DNA from: Morganella sibonii
Lineage (GTDB): Bacteria; Pseudomonadota; Gammaproteobacteria; Enterobacterales; Enterobacteriaceae
Length of the DNA stretch: 64,000 nt
Assembly (NCBI RefSeq): GCF_040560245.1
Contig: NZ_JAKMWP010000011.1
Direction: 5' to 3' (one strand)
Shown one piece after another: positions 1-8,477 of this stretch; the first letter of the stretch is position 1; every line of letters begins with the position of its first letter. The notes below the pieces were generated by a model. It had not been told where the DNA came from and did not search any database. It worked only from the letters and a program-made list of their open reading frames with translations. Both the position numbers and the translations under genes were made by a program.

Positions 1-251
1 CTGCGGGTGCCCGTTATACCGGGTCTTCACCGGTTAATAACGATGGCTCTATTTCCAACCCGTCAAATACCTTATTTGATATGGCAGCACATTATGATCT
101 GGGCGGAATCAATGCTGATTTTAAAAACTGGCGTGCCGGTATTAACATCAATAATATCACGGATAAAAAATATTATACCAGTTGCTCAGCCGGGGGATGT
201 TCTGTCGGTTTTGACAGAACAATTATTGCGTCATTGCGCTATAACTGGTAA
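1..251 (+). CDS. TonB-dependent siderophore receptor, C-terminal fragment (cut by window edge)
   Basis: This is the last 82 codons of an outer-membrane TonB-dependent receptor, read in the frame beginning at base 3. It shows the typical last beta-strands: a GSSPVNNDGSISN loop, then the conserved block WRAGININNITDKKYYTSC, and a final strand ending SLRYNW. A C-terminal aromatic residue is the usual outer-membrane insertion signal. The INNITDKKY block and the two nearby cysteines resemble the FhuA/FhuE-type siderophore receptor class. The stop codon is 5 bases before the next gene, so it is probably the first part of an iron-uptake operon. The ligand cannot be told from this fragment. Confidence 0.85.
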   Translation, partial: AGARYTGSSPVNNDGSISNPSNTLFDMAAHYDLGGINADFKNWRAGININNITDKKYYTSCSAGGCSVGFDRTIIASLRYNW

Positions 252-256
252 CCGCA

Positions 257-1138
257 ATGACTCAGTACATAACACGTAAAAACTGGCTCAGGTTACATTT
301 CTGGCCGGGGATTATTGCCGGATTCTTTATTTCACTGCTCGGAATATCTGGTGCGGTGTTATTACTGAAAAAACCGGTTCTGGAATGGGAAATAGGTGAG
401 GCGGTGCTTTATGCGCCGCCGGTAACCGGAACCGCTGTTTTTTTGCAGCCGGAAGTCTGGCGGCAGAATGCGCAGATGGCTTACCCTGAACTCACCCGTG
501 TTATGGGGGAAGCGGCGCCCGGAAGTGGCTTTATTCCGGCAACGAACGCGATGGTTTTTGGTTCCGTTTCTGATTCTGACAAACTGGGAATTGCCTTTAT
601 TGATCCGGTAACCGGCATACCGAAAGGGTTTATTATTTTTGATGACCTGATTTTTTCTCAGATTGTGTCTCTGCACCGGACTCTTTTATTGCCGCCGGTT
701 TCCGGCGGTTGGCTGGTATCACTATGCGGCATTATTCTGGCCCTCTCTGTTATCAGCGGGATTATTTTGTGGTGGCCGCGCAGAGGGTGGCGCCAGTTTA
801 TATCTGCGCTGTTTTTATTGCGCCCGGGATTACAGGGCGCAGCAAAGTGGCGGCAGTGGCATTACTTTTTTGCAGTCTATTTTTCGCTGCCGCTGTTATT
901 GATCGCGGTTACCGGTATTTTTCTGGCTCGGCCTGATATTTTGTCAGTCATACCGGAATATAAATTACTGATTACTCAGTTACACCACAATATAGGTATC
1001 GGAATGCCGGGCCTTATTATCGCATTTATTTCCGGAATATTACTGCCGCTGCTGTATATCAGCGGCATTGTTATCTGGTGGAAAAAAAGAAAACATCGGC
1101 ATAATTATACTTCTTCTGTCAACGGGAATACAAAATGA
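257..1138 (+). CDS. PepSY-associated transmembrane protein (possible ferric-siderophore reductase)
   Basis: The 293-residue inner-membrane protein has about four hydrophobic segments (roughly residues 13-38, 150-172, 200-225 and 250-272) and a periplasmic part between the first two. The opening RKNWLRLHFWPGIIAG, the HRTLLLP stretch and the WHYFFAVYFSLPLLL segment are typical of the PepSY_TM family. Members encoded beside siderophore receptors are thought to reduce or release iron. It is shorter than many members (commonly near 370-500), so it is a compact form. It follows the receptor by 5 bases and overlaps the next gene by 4 bases (ATGA), which indicates translational coupling. The reductase role is inferred from context. 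Confidence 0.8.
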   Translation: MTQYITRKNWLRLHFWPGIIAGFFISLLGISGAVLLLKKPVLEWEIGEAVLYAPPVTGTAVFLQPEVWRQNAQMAYPELTRVMGEAAPGSGFIPATNAMVFGSVSDSDKLGIAFIDPVTGIPKGFIIFDDLIFSQIVSLHRTLLLPPVSGGWLVSLCGIILALSVISGIILWWPRRGWRQFISALFLLRPGLQGAAKWRQWHYFFAVYFSLPLLLIAVTGIFLARPDILSVIPEYKLLITQLHHNIGIGMPGLIIAFISGILLPLLYISGIVIWWKKRKHRHNYTSSVNGNTK

Positions 1139-2250
1139 CAGTATTAACAATACTAAAAACAGCGTTATCTGCGGGGCTGTTAATGTCCTCGTTATGTTCT
1201 CAGGCGGTTATGGTCACCGATATTACCGGACGTCAGGTTGATGTACCGGATAATGTAAAGCGGATCTTACTGGGTGAGGGAAGAATGATTTATCCGCTCG
1301 CCATACTGGAAAAAGACGCGCCATTTGAACGGATTGCCGGCTGGCAGGGTGATTTTCGTGATCTGGATGTTCAGGGTTATGCCGCTTTTAAAGCGGTCTT
1401 TCCGCAGATTGATGCTGTTCCTGTAGTGGGTGGCTGCTCAGAAGATACCTTCAGTGTTGAAAAGGCATTAGCATTGCAGCCTGATTTGGTTATTTTACCG
1501 ATGACAGGCGGACACGGACCGGGTGCCGGCAGTGAAGCGGCCGGGTTATTAACATCAGCCGGTATTGCGGTTATTCATGTGGATTTCAGCCAGCATCCGG
1601 TAAAGAACACACAATTAAGTATGTATATTCTCGGGCAGGCTATCGGAAAAACAGCTGAGGCGGAACGGTTTAATCACTATTATCAGCAAAAAATGGATGA
1701 TGTTATTGCCCGTATCCCGGCGAATATTCCGGCAGACAAGAAACCGGTGATTTTTGTGGATTATTTACCAGGGTTACAAGAGTGCTGCGGTTCACCCGGC
1801 AAAGGCAGTCTGACGGATATGATTAATCTTGCCGGCGGCACGGCGATTGGTGAAACCATTATTCCGGGCGCTATTGGTAAATTAAATCCGGAATACATTT
1901 TAAGCCGTCATCCGGATGTTTATGTTGCCACTGGTGTCTTTCCCGAAGGCAGCCGCGGCGTAACTCTGGGGTATTTTGCAACGCCGCAGGCGGCACAAAC
2001 CAGTCTGAAAGTAATATCTCAGCGTAGCCCGATCGGTGAATTATCCGCCGTTGAAAAAGGCAGAGTTCATGGTTTATGGCATATTTTCTATGATTCGCCT
2101 GAGAATATTATTGCACTTCAGGCACTGGCGAAATGGCTGCATCCGGAGCTGTTTTCTGATCTGGACCCTGAAGAGACCCGCAAAGAATTATATGAGATGT
2201 TTATGCCGATCCCCGCAACCGGTGTATTTTCGGTGACGCTGGAAAAATAA
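1135..2250 (+). CDS. Periplasmic iron-complex ABC transporter substrate-binding protein (FepB/BtuF class)
   Basis: The 371-residue protein has an N-terminal signal peptide (hydrophobic residues about 8-24, ending SQA). A periplasmic-binding fold of the COG0614 type follows: the entry motif VTDITGRQVDVPDNVKRI, the QPDLVILP strand, the LNPEYILSRHPDVYVATG block near the C-terminal lobe, and a late IFYDSPENIIALQALAKWL segment. A Cys-Cys pair lies in LQECCGSPG. It would deliver an iron or siderophore complex to an inner-membrane ABC importer, but no permease or ATPase gene follows. The next gene is convergent, so the partner must be encoded elsewhere. It is coupled by a 4-base overlap to the PepSY gene. 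Confidence 0.85.
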   Translation: MTVLTILKTALSAGLLMSSLCSQAVMVTDITGRQVDVPDNVKRILLGEGRMIYPLAILEKDAPFERIAGWQGDFRDLDVQGYAAFKAVFPQIDAVPVVGGCSEDTFSVEKALALQPDLVILPMTGGHGPGAGSEAAGLLTSAGIAVIHVDFSQHPVKNTQLSMYILGQAIGKTAEAERFNHYYQQKMDDVIARIPANIPADKKPVIFVDYLPGLQECCGSPGKGSLTDMINLAGGTAIGETIIPGAIGKLNPEYILSRHPDVYVATGVFPEGSRGVTLGYFATPQAAQTSLKVISQRSPIGELSAVEKGRVHGLWHIFYDSPENIIALQALAKWLHPELFSDLDPEETRKELYEMFMPIPATGVFSVTLEK

Positions 2251-2326
2251 CAGTTATACCCGGTTCCATTCATAATGCTGCCGGAGAACCTGCGGTTTTA
2301 ATAGATAAGGTAAGGGCATCAATAAT

Positions 2327-2362
2327 AACAGGTTCCGGTGACTGAATCCGCCGGAACCTGTT
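2327..2362. terminator. Bidirectional intrinsic terminator between convergent genes
   Basis: A 12-base-pair perfect inverted repeat (AACAGGTTCCGG at 2327-2338 and its complement at 2351-2362) has a 12-base loop. It is flanked by AATAAT on the left and TTATTAT on the right. It sits between the stop of the iron-binding protein and the stop of the convergent sugar kinase, so it can serve both strands. Confidence 0.75.
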
Positions 2363-2367
2363 TATTA

Positions 2368-4002
2368 TCAGACTTCTGACATCAGCTGCCGGTAACGCTG
2401 GTCATCATGATACAGCTGATGGAATACGCGGTATTTGGCATCATAAAACTGTTTGATACTCTCCGTTTGCGGGGTCACCGTTTTGCTGATCCGGCTCATC
2501 GCCTGCATCGCTTCCGGGATAGAGGCATAGAAGCCCGCTGCTACCGAGCCGAGCATGGCCGAACCCAGCAGAACCGCTTCGCTCTCTTCCGGCAGCAGCA
2601 TGGCGCAGCCGGTGGCGTTGGCGTGTTCCTGAATAAAGATCGGGTTCTTGGTGCCGCCGCCGCATCCCATGATGGTATCAATGGCATATCCGGCCTTATT
2701 CATCTCTTCAATGATATGACGGGTGCCCAGCGCAATCGCCTGGATGGTCGCCAGATAAATCAGCGCGAGGTCATCGAGGGTCTGTGTCATACGCAGACCG
2801 GTCACCACACCGCGCAGGTTCGGGTTCGCCCGCGGTGAGCGGTTGCCGTGGAAATATGGCAGCACATGGATATGCCGTGTCAGCAGGGCGATGTCTTCCT
2901 TTGATCCCGCCAGTGCCAGCAGACGGTCGTTGAGAAGCTGATAAACGGTCTGCTGGTTCTGTTCCGCCAGTTTTTTCGCATCACTGTATTGCGGGTGTGA
3001 CGTGATCATATGGTCGATCAGCGCGCCGGTTGCGGATTGTCCGCCCTCATTGAGCCAGTAACCCGGAATCATGGCACTGTAATAAGCACCCCAGATCCCG
3101 TCGATAAAACGGGCATTTTTGGATACCGCCATATGACAGGACGAAGTACCGCCAATCAGCGCCAGCCGGGTATTGAAATCCGGTTGTGCGCCGGTGGCAT
3201 CAGCAGCACCCAGCACACCGATCCCGCCGGCATGAGCATCAATGATAGAAGTGGCAACCGGTGTTCCCGGGATCAGCCCCAAATCGGCGGCTGCATTCGG
3301 TGTCAGGCCGTTACCGACCGGTTCACCCATCGGGCGGATCTCACGGCCGATAATCTGCGCATCGTTTTCCAGCAAATCGTCCAGACCAATCTGGCGGAAG
3401 AAATGGGTGTCCCAGCGATCTTCATGGCCGAGGTAAGTCCATTTGCACACAGTGGAGCAGAGCGACCGGCTGTTGGTATAAGTGGCTTTCCAGGTCAGAA
3501 AATCCGGCAGATCAAAGAAATAACCCGCTTTCGCCCAGGTGGTCGGCATGTTCTGCTTAAGCCATAACAGTTTCGGCGTTTCCATCTCCGGTGAGATACG
3601 GTTACCGACATACGCCAGCACCGGATGTTTTGTGTCATTAATCCGCTGTGCCTGGCTGATGGCACGGTGATCCATCCACATAATAATGTTCTGCTCGCTG
3701 CGTCCGGTCGGACTGACAGTCAGCGGCTGACCCTGTTTATCCAGTACCACCAGGGAGCAGGTGGCATCAAAACCAAGGCCTTTGACCTGAATCGGATCGA
3801 TACGCGCCTGTGCCACGGCATCTTTTACCGCGAGACACACACTGCGCCAGATATCATCGGAGGATTGCTCCACATAATCCGCCTGCGGTTTAAACTGACG
3901 GATATCCCGCTTCGCTTCGCCTTTTTTGCGTCCGGCTGCATCAAAAACCCCGGCCCGGGCGCTGCCGCTCCCGACATCCACACCAATAAAATAGACACTC
4001 AT
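2368..4002 (-). CDS. FGGY-family carbohydrate kinase, D-ribulokinase/pentulose kinase type
   Basis: The 544-residue sugar kinase probably phosphorylates a pentulose taken up by the adjacent importer. The N-terminal ATPase-fold motif GVDVGSGSARAG lies near residues 6-17. The FDATCSLVVLD stretch and the MWMDHRA substrate loop follow. The C-terminal CGGGTKNPIFIQEHANATG block is the FGGY signature 2 region. Length and motifs fit the pentulose-kinase subgroup better than glycerol or xylulose kinase. I chose the ATG at 4002, giving MSVYFIGVDVG, because GGGAG lies just upstream; an earlier in-frame ATG would add 21 unrelated residues inside the permease gene. The start lies 11 bases past the stop of the upstream permease, so it is the last gene of the operon. 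The substrate is inferred. Confidence 0.85.
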   Translation of the reverse strand: MSVYFIGVDVGSGSARAGVFDAAGRKKGEAKRDIRQFKPQADYVEQSSDDIWRSVCLAVKDAVAQARIDPIQVKGLGFDATCSLVVLDKQGQPLTVSPTGRSEQNIIMWMDHRAISQAQRINDTKHPVLAYVGNRISPEMETPKLLWLKQNMPTTWAKAGYFFDLPDFLTWKATYTNSRSLCSTVCKWTYLGHEDRWDTHFFRQIGLDDLLENDAQIIGREIRPMGEPVGNGLTPNAAADLGLIPGTPVATSIIDAHAGGIGVLGAADATGAQPDFNTRLALIGGTSSCHMAVSKNARFIDGIWGAYYSAMIPGYWLNEGGQSATGALIDHMITSHPQYSDAKKLAEQNQQTVYQLLNDRLLALAGSKEDIALLTRHIHVLPYFHGNRSPRANPNLRGVVTGLRMTQTLDDLALIYLATIQAIALGTRHIIEEMNKAGYAIDTIMGCGGGTKNPIFIQEHANATGCAMLLPEESEAVLLGSAMLGSVAAGFYASIPEAMQAMSRISKTVTPQTESIKQFYDAKYRVFHQLYHDDQRYRQLMSEV

Positions 4003-4013
4003 AATCCGCTCCC

Positions 4014-4964
4014 TTATGACCGGGCTTTCTGCAATGCAATAAATAAGATAAGAATACCGCCCCACAACGCCATGATGAGGTAACTGCTGACACCCAGCAG
4101 GTTCAGGCCGCTTTCCAGCATCTGTAAGACAAACAGAGCAAGCACAATACCGATAATACGACCGAAACCACCGTCAGGGTTCACGCCGCCGAGCACGGAA
4201 GCCAGAATGGCGATCAGCAGATAAGATTCCCCGTATCCCGCTTTGGCGGAGTTAAACTTGGCCATCATAATAATCGCAGCCACCCAGCACAGGACAGACG
4301 AAATCACATACACGGCCATCGTCGCTTTCTGTGTGTTCAGGCCGGAAAAGCGCGTTGCTTTCTCATTGGAACCCATCAGATAAACGGTACGGCCAAGCGG
4401 CGTGTATTCCAGCAGTCCCCACAGCAGGAACGCAAACAGCAGGAACAGGATCAGCGGCATCGGAATACCGAGCAGCGTACCGTTGCCCAGCCACAGTAAT
4501 GACGGCGGGAAGCCGGAAATCACCGTACCGCCGGAAATCAGCACATTCAGGCCGTTGATTAACGTCATCATCCCGAGCGTGGCGAGGATCGGAGATACCC
4601 CGACAAACGCAATCAGAAAACCGTTAATCAGCCCTATAATCACAGCGGTGACCAGACCGGCCAGCAGGGCAGGCAGCAGCATGGCACCGTCGCCCGGACT
4701 CATCGCCATGACACTCGCCATCACCAGTCCGCAGGCATTCGTCGTGGCGATAATGGACAGGTTGATCCCGCCGGTCAGCATACAGACTGACATCGCCAGT
4801 GCCAGCATGCCGAGCAGCGGCATCTGGGAAGTCATTGACTGGAAGTTGGAGACAGAGAAAAACGCACCTGCATTAAACATCCCCTGCAACAGCAGGATAG
4901 CGGCCATAATCACCAGCAGGTAAATAATGTTGCGGTCACTCCGCAGATTCAGCATTGACATCAT
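4014..4964 (-). CDS. Sugar ABC transporter permease (RbsC-like), second of two
   Basis: The 316-residue multi-pass inner-membrane permease belongs to the BPD_transp_2 (ribose/galactose importer) family. Hydrophobic segments run throughout, with the family features GGINLSIIATTNACG, GLINGFLIAFVGVSPILATLGMMTL and a late ILASVLGGVNPDGGFG loop. The start codon overlaps the stop of the preceding permease (ATGA), so the two are translationally coupled and probably form a heterodimeric channel. A second ATG two codons in would also be possible. The neighbours are ATPase, permease and kinase genes on the same strand. Confidence 0.9.
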   Translation of the reverse strand: MMSMLNLRSDRNIIYLLVIMAAILLLQGMFNAGAFFSVSNFQSMTSQMPLLGMLALAMSVCMLTGGINLSIIATTNACGLVMASVMAMSPGDGAMLLPALLAGLVTAVIIGLINGFLIAFVGVSPILATLGMMTLINGLNVLISGGTVISGFPPSLLWLGNGTLLGIPMPLILFLLFAFLLWGLLEYTPLGRTVYLMGSNEKATRFSGLNTQKATMAVYVISSVLCWVAAIIMMAKFNSAKAGYGESYLLIAILASVLGGVNPDGGFGRIIGIVLALFVLQMLESGLNLLGVSSYLIMALWGGILILFIALQKARS

Positions 4965-5956
4965 GACAGATGACCTCCGGCAGCAGCACGGCGTTTTTCG
5001 TTATACGCGGTGAAACTGATACTGATAACAATGATTAGCCCGGTCAGCACGGTGTGCCAGTAAGACGGTACACCGGCCAGGGTCAGGCCGTTTTTGACAA
5101 TCGCCAGCAGGGCAACCCCGAGGATAACCCCGGTAAGCGTACCTTTGCCGCCGGTCATACTGACACCGCCTAATACCACGGCTGCCAGCACGGTCAGTTC
5201 AAAGCCCATCAGGGCATTCGGTGCCACAGACTGGGTGATTTGTGTCTGTACCACAGAGGCGATCCCCGCCAGGGCACCCATATAGCCGTAAACAAACAGC
5301 ATCACGCCGAGAATACTGATACCGACACGCTTTGCGGCATCCGCATTACCGCCGACCGCATAAATCTGACGGCCGACACGGGTTTTGCTCATCAGAAAAC
5401 CGGTGAAAATAATCACGGCAATCAGTGTCAGGATCGGCAGGGACAAGCCGTAGTCATAACCGTCACTGCCGGTAAATGACATCACCTCAACGCCATCCAT
5501 AAACCACTCCGGGAAGCCGTACAGCCATTCACCGTTGGTGAAATAGATCAGCAGACCGAAGAAGACGTTCAGGGTGGAAATGGTGATAATAATCGACGGT
5601 ACTTTCAGACGGTAGATCAGCAGGGCGTTGATCAGTCCCAGCAGTAAACCCACCACCGCTGCGATAGCAAAGGCGATAAAGAAATTGCCGCCCTGTGACA
5701 GCACATACGTCGCCATCACATACTGTGCGGTGGCCGCCGTGGCCGGGAAGGAGATATCAATCCCGCCGGAGACCAGCACCACAAACAGACCACAGGCCAT
5801 AATCGCCAGAATGGCGGTGCTGGTGGTCATATCAAACACATTACCCAGTGTCATAAAATCTTCATTGGTGACACTGAGAAACACACTGAGCAGCACAATT
5901 AATACCGCCAGCCAGAACTCATGATGCGCAAACAGATGACGACATGACTTAAGCAT
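4961..5956 (-). CDS. Sugar ABC transporter permease (RbsC-like), first of two
   Basis: The 331-residue multi-pass membrane protein belongs to the same BPD_transp_2 family as its downstream neighbour but is a distinct paralogue. It carries the expected loops LVSGGIDISFPATAA, LLGLINALLIYRLKVPSIIITIS and VVLGGVSMTGGKGTLTGVILG. Its 5' end overlaps the 3' end of the ATPase gene by 8 bases and its 3' end overlaps the next permease by 4, so the three are tightly coupled. Two different permease genes per operon, rather than one homodimer, is common in the autoinducer-2 and rhamnose/erythritol-type importers. Confidence 0.9.
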   Translation of the reverse strand: MLKSCRHLFAHHEFWLAVLIVLLSVFLSVTNEDFMTLGNVFDMTTSTAILAIMACGLFVVLVSGGIDISFPATAATAQYVMATYVLSQGGNFFIAFAIAAVVGLLLGLINALLIYRLKVPSIIITISTLNVFFGLLIYFTNGEWLYGFPEWFMDGVEVMSFTGSDGYDYGLSLPILTLIAVIIFTGFLMSKTRVGRQIYAVGGNADAAKRVGISILGVMLFVYGYMGALAGIASVVQTQITQSVAPNALMGFELTVLAAVVLGGVSMTGGKGTLTGVILGVALLAIVKNGLTLAGVPSYWHTVLTGLIIVISISFTAYNEKRRAAAGGHLS

Positions 5957-7442
5957 TAACCGCCTCCGTAATTGCCTGCTCCGTTGTTGTTAACGGATTG
6001 AACTCATGGGTAAAACGACCTTCTTTCATCACAATGACCCGGTGACTGTTATAGAATACTTCAGGAATTTCATCACTGATCATCAGAATTGCCATGCCTT
6101 CAGCGGCCAGCATTCTGATGATCTGATAAATACTCTCTTTATTGGCGACATCAACGCCGACCGTCGGGGAATCGAGGATCAGAATATCCGGTTTTGCCGC
6201 TATCCATTTGGCGATAGCGATACGCTGGGCGTTCCCGCCGGACAGACTGGTGACCGGCAGCGCCGGATCGGACACTTTTATCTGCAGTGCCTCAATCAGC
6301 TTACTGACCAGGTCATGCGCCCGGGTATGGTCGAGCAGCCCGCCTTTGCGGGTCAGACGCGGCAGCACCACCGAGGTGGTGTTGTCGTGAATGGACTGCG
6401 CCATCACCAGGCCGGTGCTCATGCGGTCTTCCGATACATAGCCGATGCCGTGATTAATCGCATCCCGGTTGGAGTGCAGCTGAACCGGTGAACCGTTGAT
6501 CAGCAGGGTGCCGCTGTCCGGTTTCGTCATGCCGAACAGTGACAGACACAACTCTGTGCGTCCGGAACCGAGCAGCCCGGTAATGCTGACCACTTCGCCG
6601 GCATGCAGCTTCAGGTCAATATCATAAAATTGATGTTGCTTTGTCAGTTTCTCTGCGCTGAGACGTAAGAGTCCCCCGGTGTTGTACGCAGAAAGTGGTG
6701 TGAACTCGAAACGCTGACCCGTCATAAGATAGGCCAGCTCATCACTGTTCATCTTATCCGCGTCATACGTTCCGATCAGTTTTCCGTCACGGATCACGGA
6801 GATCCGGTCGGAAATTTCCATCACTTCATCGAGCTTATGGCTGACAAACACCACTGTGACGCCGTTTTCTTTCAAATCAGCGACCACGCGGATCAGCTGA
6901 TTGACTTCACTGCGCGTCAGTGAGGCTGTCGGTTCATCCATAATCACCAGCCGGGCATCATTTGCCATCGCGCGGCAGATAGCGACCAGCTGACATTCAG
7001 CAATGGAAAGTTGTTCAACACGTTTATGCAGGGGCAGGGACAAGCCAATACGGCTGATAATTTCCTGCGCCTGTTTCATCTGGCGGCGGCGGTTAGCCAG
7101 CCCTTTGTACCACCTGACATGTTCCTGAATCACAATATTTTCAGCAACGGTCAGATTAGGAAAGAGCGAGAGATCCTGGTAAATCACCTGAATACCCTGC
7201 TCAATAGATTGCTGCGGGTTTAACCTGCTGTAGCTCTGCCCGTTAATAATAATTTCCGCGCCCTTTTCCGGCGGATGAACACCGGAGATCACCTTGAATA
7301 AGGTACTTTTGCCGCAGCCATTCTTGCCGGCGAGACAATGAACCTCACCCCGGTTAAACGTCAGATTTATATTATCGAGTGCAATGACGGAGCCGAAGTG
7401 TTTGGAAACCTGTTTTAAGGTAATCAGTGCGTCTTTTGACAT
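5949..7442 (-). CDS. Sugar ABC transporter ATPase with two nucleotide-binding domains (RbsA/MglA-like)
   Basis: The 497-residue duplicated ABC ATPase energises sugar import. The first half has Walker A GKNGCGKST (residues 39-47), a weak signature around LSIAECQ, and Walker B VIMDEPT. The second half has the degenerate Walker A GLLGSGRTE typical of this family, a clear LSGGNAQRIAIAKW signature and ILDSPTVGVDV. A start four codons upstream (ATG at 7454) is possible. I prefer 7442 because it gives MSKDALITL and stands clear of the hairpin at 7459-7478. Neither start has a strong ribosome-binding site. It lies between the binding-protein gene and the two permeases. Confidence 0.9.
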   Translation of the reverse strand: MSKDALITLKQVSKHFGSVIALDNINLTFNRGEVHCLAGKNGCGKSTLFKVISGVHPPEKGAEIIINGQSYSRLNPQQSIEQGIQVIYQDLSLFPNLTVAENIVIQEHVRWYKGLANRRRQMKQAQEIISRIGLSLPLHKRVEQLSIAECQLVAICRAMANDARLVIMDEPTASLTRSEVNQLIRVVADLKENGVTVVFVSHKLDEVMEISDRISVIRDGKLIGTYDADKMNSDELAYLMTGQRFEFTPLSAYNTGGLLRLSAEKLTKQHQFYDIDLKLHAGEVVSITGLLGSGRTELCLSLFGMTKPDSGTLLINGSPVQLHSNRDAINHGIGYVSEDRMSTGLVMAQSIHDNTTSVVLPRLTRKGGLLDHTRAHDLVSKLIEALQIKVSDPALPVTSLSGGNAQRIAIAKWIAAKPDILILDSPTVGVDVANKESIYQIIRMLAAEGMAILMISDEIPEVFYNSHRVIVMKEGRFTHEFNPLTTTEQAITEAVNA

Positions 7443-7458
7443 ATAGCAGCCCATAACA

Positions 7459-7478
7459 GGGCAGCACGTATGCTGCCC
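7459..7478 (-). other. mRNA hairpin between binding-protein and ATPase genes
   Basis: A perfect 8-base-pair stem (GGGCAGCA/TGCTGCCC) with a CGTA loop lies 24 bases past the stop of the binding-protein gene and just before the ATPase start. Read in the operon direction (minus) it is not followed by a U-tract, so it is not a complete terminator. Such stem-loops after periplasmic binding-protein genes commonly protect the upstream mRNA and raise binding-protein dosage. That role is inferred here. Confidence 0.55.
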
Positions 7479-7502
7479 TTTTTAACAAAAAATAAAGAAG
7501 GA

Positions 7503-8477
7503 TCAGAAACCGAGCGAGGTGGCGTTATTGCCGTCAACTTCCAGGATTTTATTGAATTTAATCACCTGTTTCTGAGTATCGACTTCGGCTTTACCCAGAT
7601 CTTTGACTTCCACGCCATCGGCGACTTTCTTGCCGTCCAGTATATCTTTGGAGACAGAAACCAGTGCGTAACCCGCATCAGCCGGGTTCCACAGGTAACC
7701 TTTCTTAATTTCGCCGCCTTTCAGGTATGGTGCAGCCTGGGCCGGCATCAGGATACCTGCGGTGCTGATTTTATTTTTCGCACGTTTTTTCTTGATGGCC
7801 TCACCGGCACCAATCAGACCCAGCGAACCGTAAGAGACAATCCCTTTCATTTCAGGATGGGCTTTCATCAGATCATTGGTGGCCGCGAAAGAGGCATCAA
7901 TGCTTTCGGCAACCGGCATACGGCTGGTCACTTCAAACATCTCCGGATAGGTTTTCTTCTGATACTCAACCGCCAGATTCGCCCAGTTATTGTGCAGAGG
8001 CACCGTCAGGGAACCGACATAAATCACATAGCCGCCTTTGCCGCCCATGTTTTTCGCCAGCTCATCCATTGTGGCTTTGGCATAAGCATCGTTATCGATA
8101 GTTTCGATATCCCAGTCAGCGTTATGACCGTCCGGCGCTTCGTGAGTCAGCACCACGATGCCTTGTTCACGGGCTTTCTTAAAGACCGGCTCAAGAACAG
8201 TCACGTCGTTCGGAACAACGGTAATCGCATCGACTTTCTTGGCAATCAGGTCTTCAATAATTTTTACCTGCTGAGCCGGGTCCGGCGTGGAAGGGCCGAC
8301 CTGATACGCATTGACACCCAGATCTTTTGCCGCCTGCTGAACCCCTTTATCCATCTGGTTAAACCATGGAATCCCGGAGACTTTGACGACGTTGACGATT
8401 TCGTATTCTTTTGCCATGACGCTGGCAGAGAAAAGCGCAACAGATAATGCAGCGACTTTAAAAAATGATTTCTTCAT
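7503..8477 (-). CDS. Periplasmic sugar-binding protein of the ABC importer (ribose/AI-2 binding family)
   Basis: The 324-residue protein has a signal peptide (MKKSFFKVAALSVALFSASVMA) and a type I periplasmic-binding fold of the Peripla_BP_4 family. The motifs are GIPWFNQMDKGVQQAAKDLG, the PDPAQQVKIIEDLIAKKVDAITVVPND block and the hinge-region GIVSYGSLGLIGAGEA. It is the first gene of the importer operon and ends shortly before the hairpin at 7459-7478. Similarity runs to the LsrB, RbsB and rhamnose-type binding proteins. The linked pentulose kinase points to a sugar or sugar alcohol rather than to a signal molecule. The ligand is not determined. Confidence 0.88.
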   Translation of the reverse strand: MKKSFFKVAALSVALFSASVMAKEYEIVNVVKVSGIPWFNQMDKGVQQAAKDLGVNAYQVGPSTPDPAQQVKIIEDLIAKKVDAITVVPNDVTVLEPVFKKAREQGIVVLTHEAPDGHNADWDIETIDNDAYAKATMDELAKNMGGKGGYVIYVGSLTVPLHNNWANLAVEYQKKTYPEMFEVTSRMPVAESIDASFAATNDLMKAHPEMKGIVSYGSLGLIGAGEAIKKKRAKNKISTAGILMPAQAAPYLKGGEIKKGYLWNPADAGYALVSVSKDILDGKKVADGVEVKDLGKAEVDTQKQVIKFNKILEVDGNNATSLGF

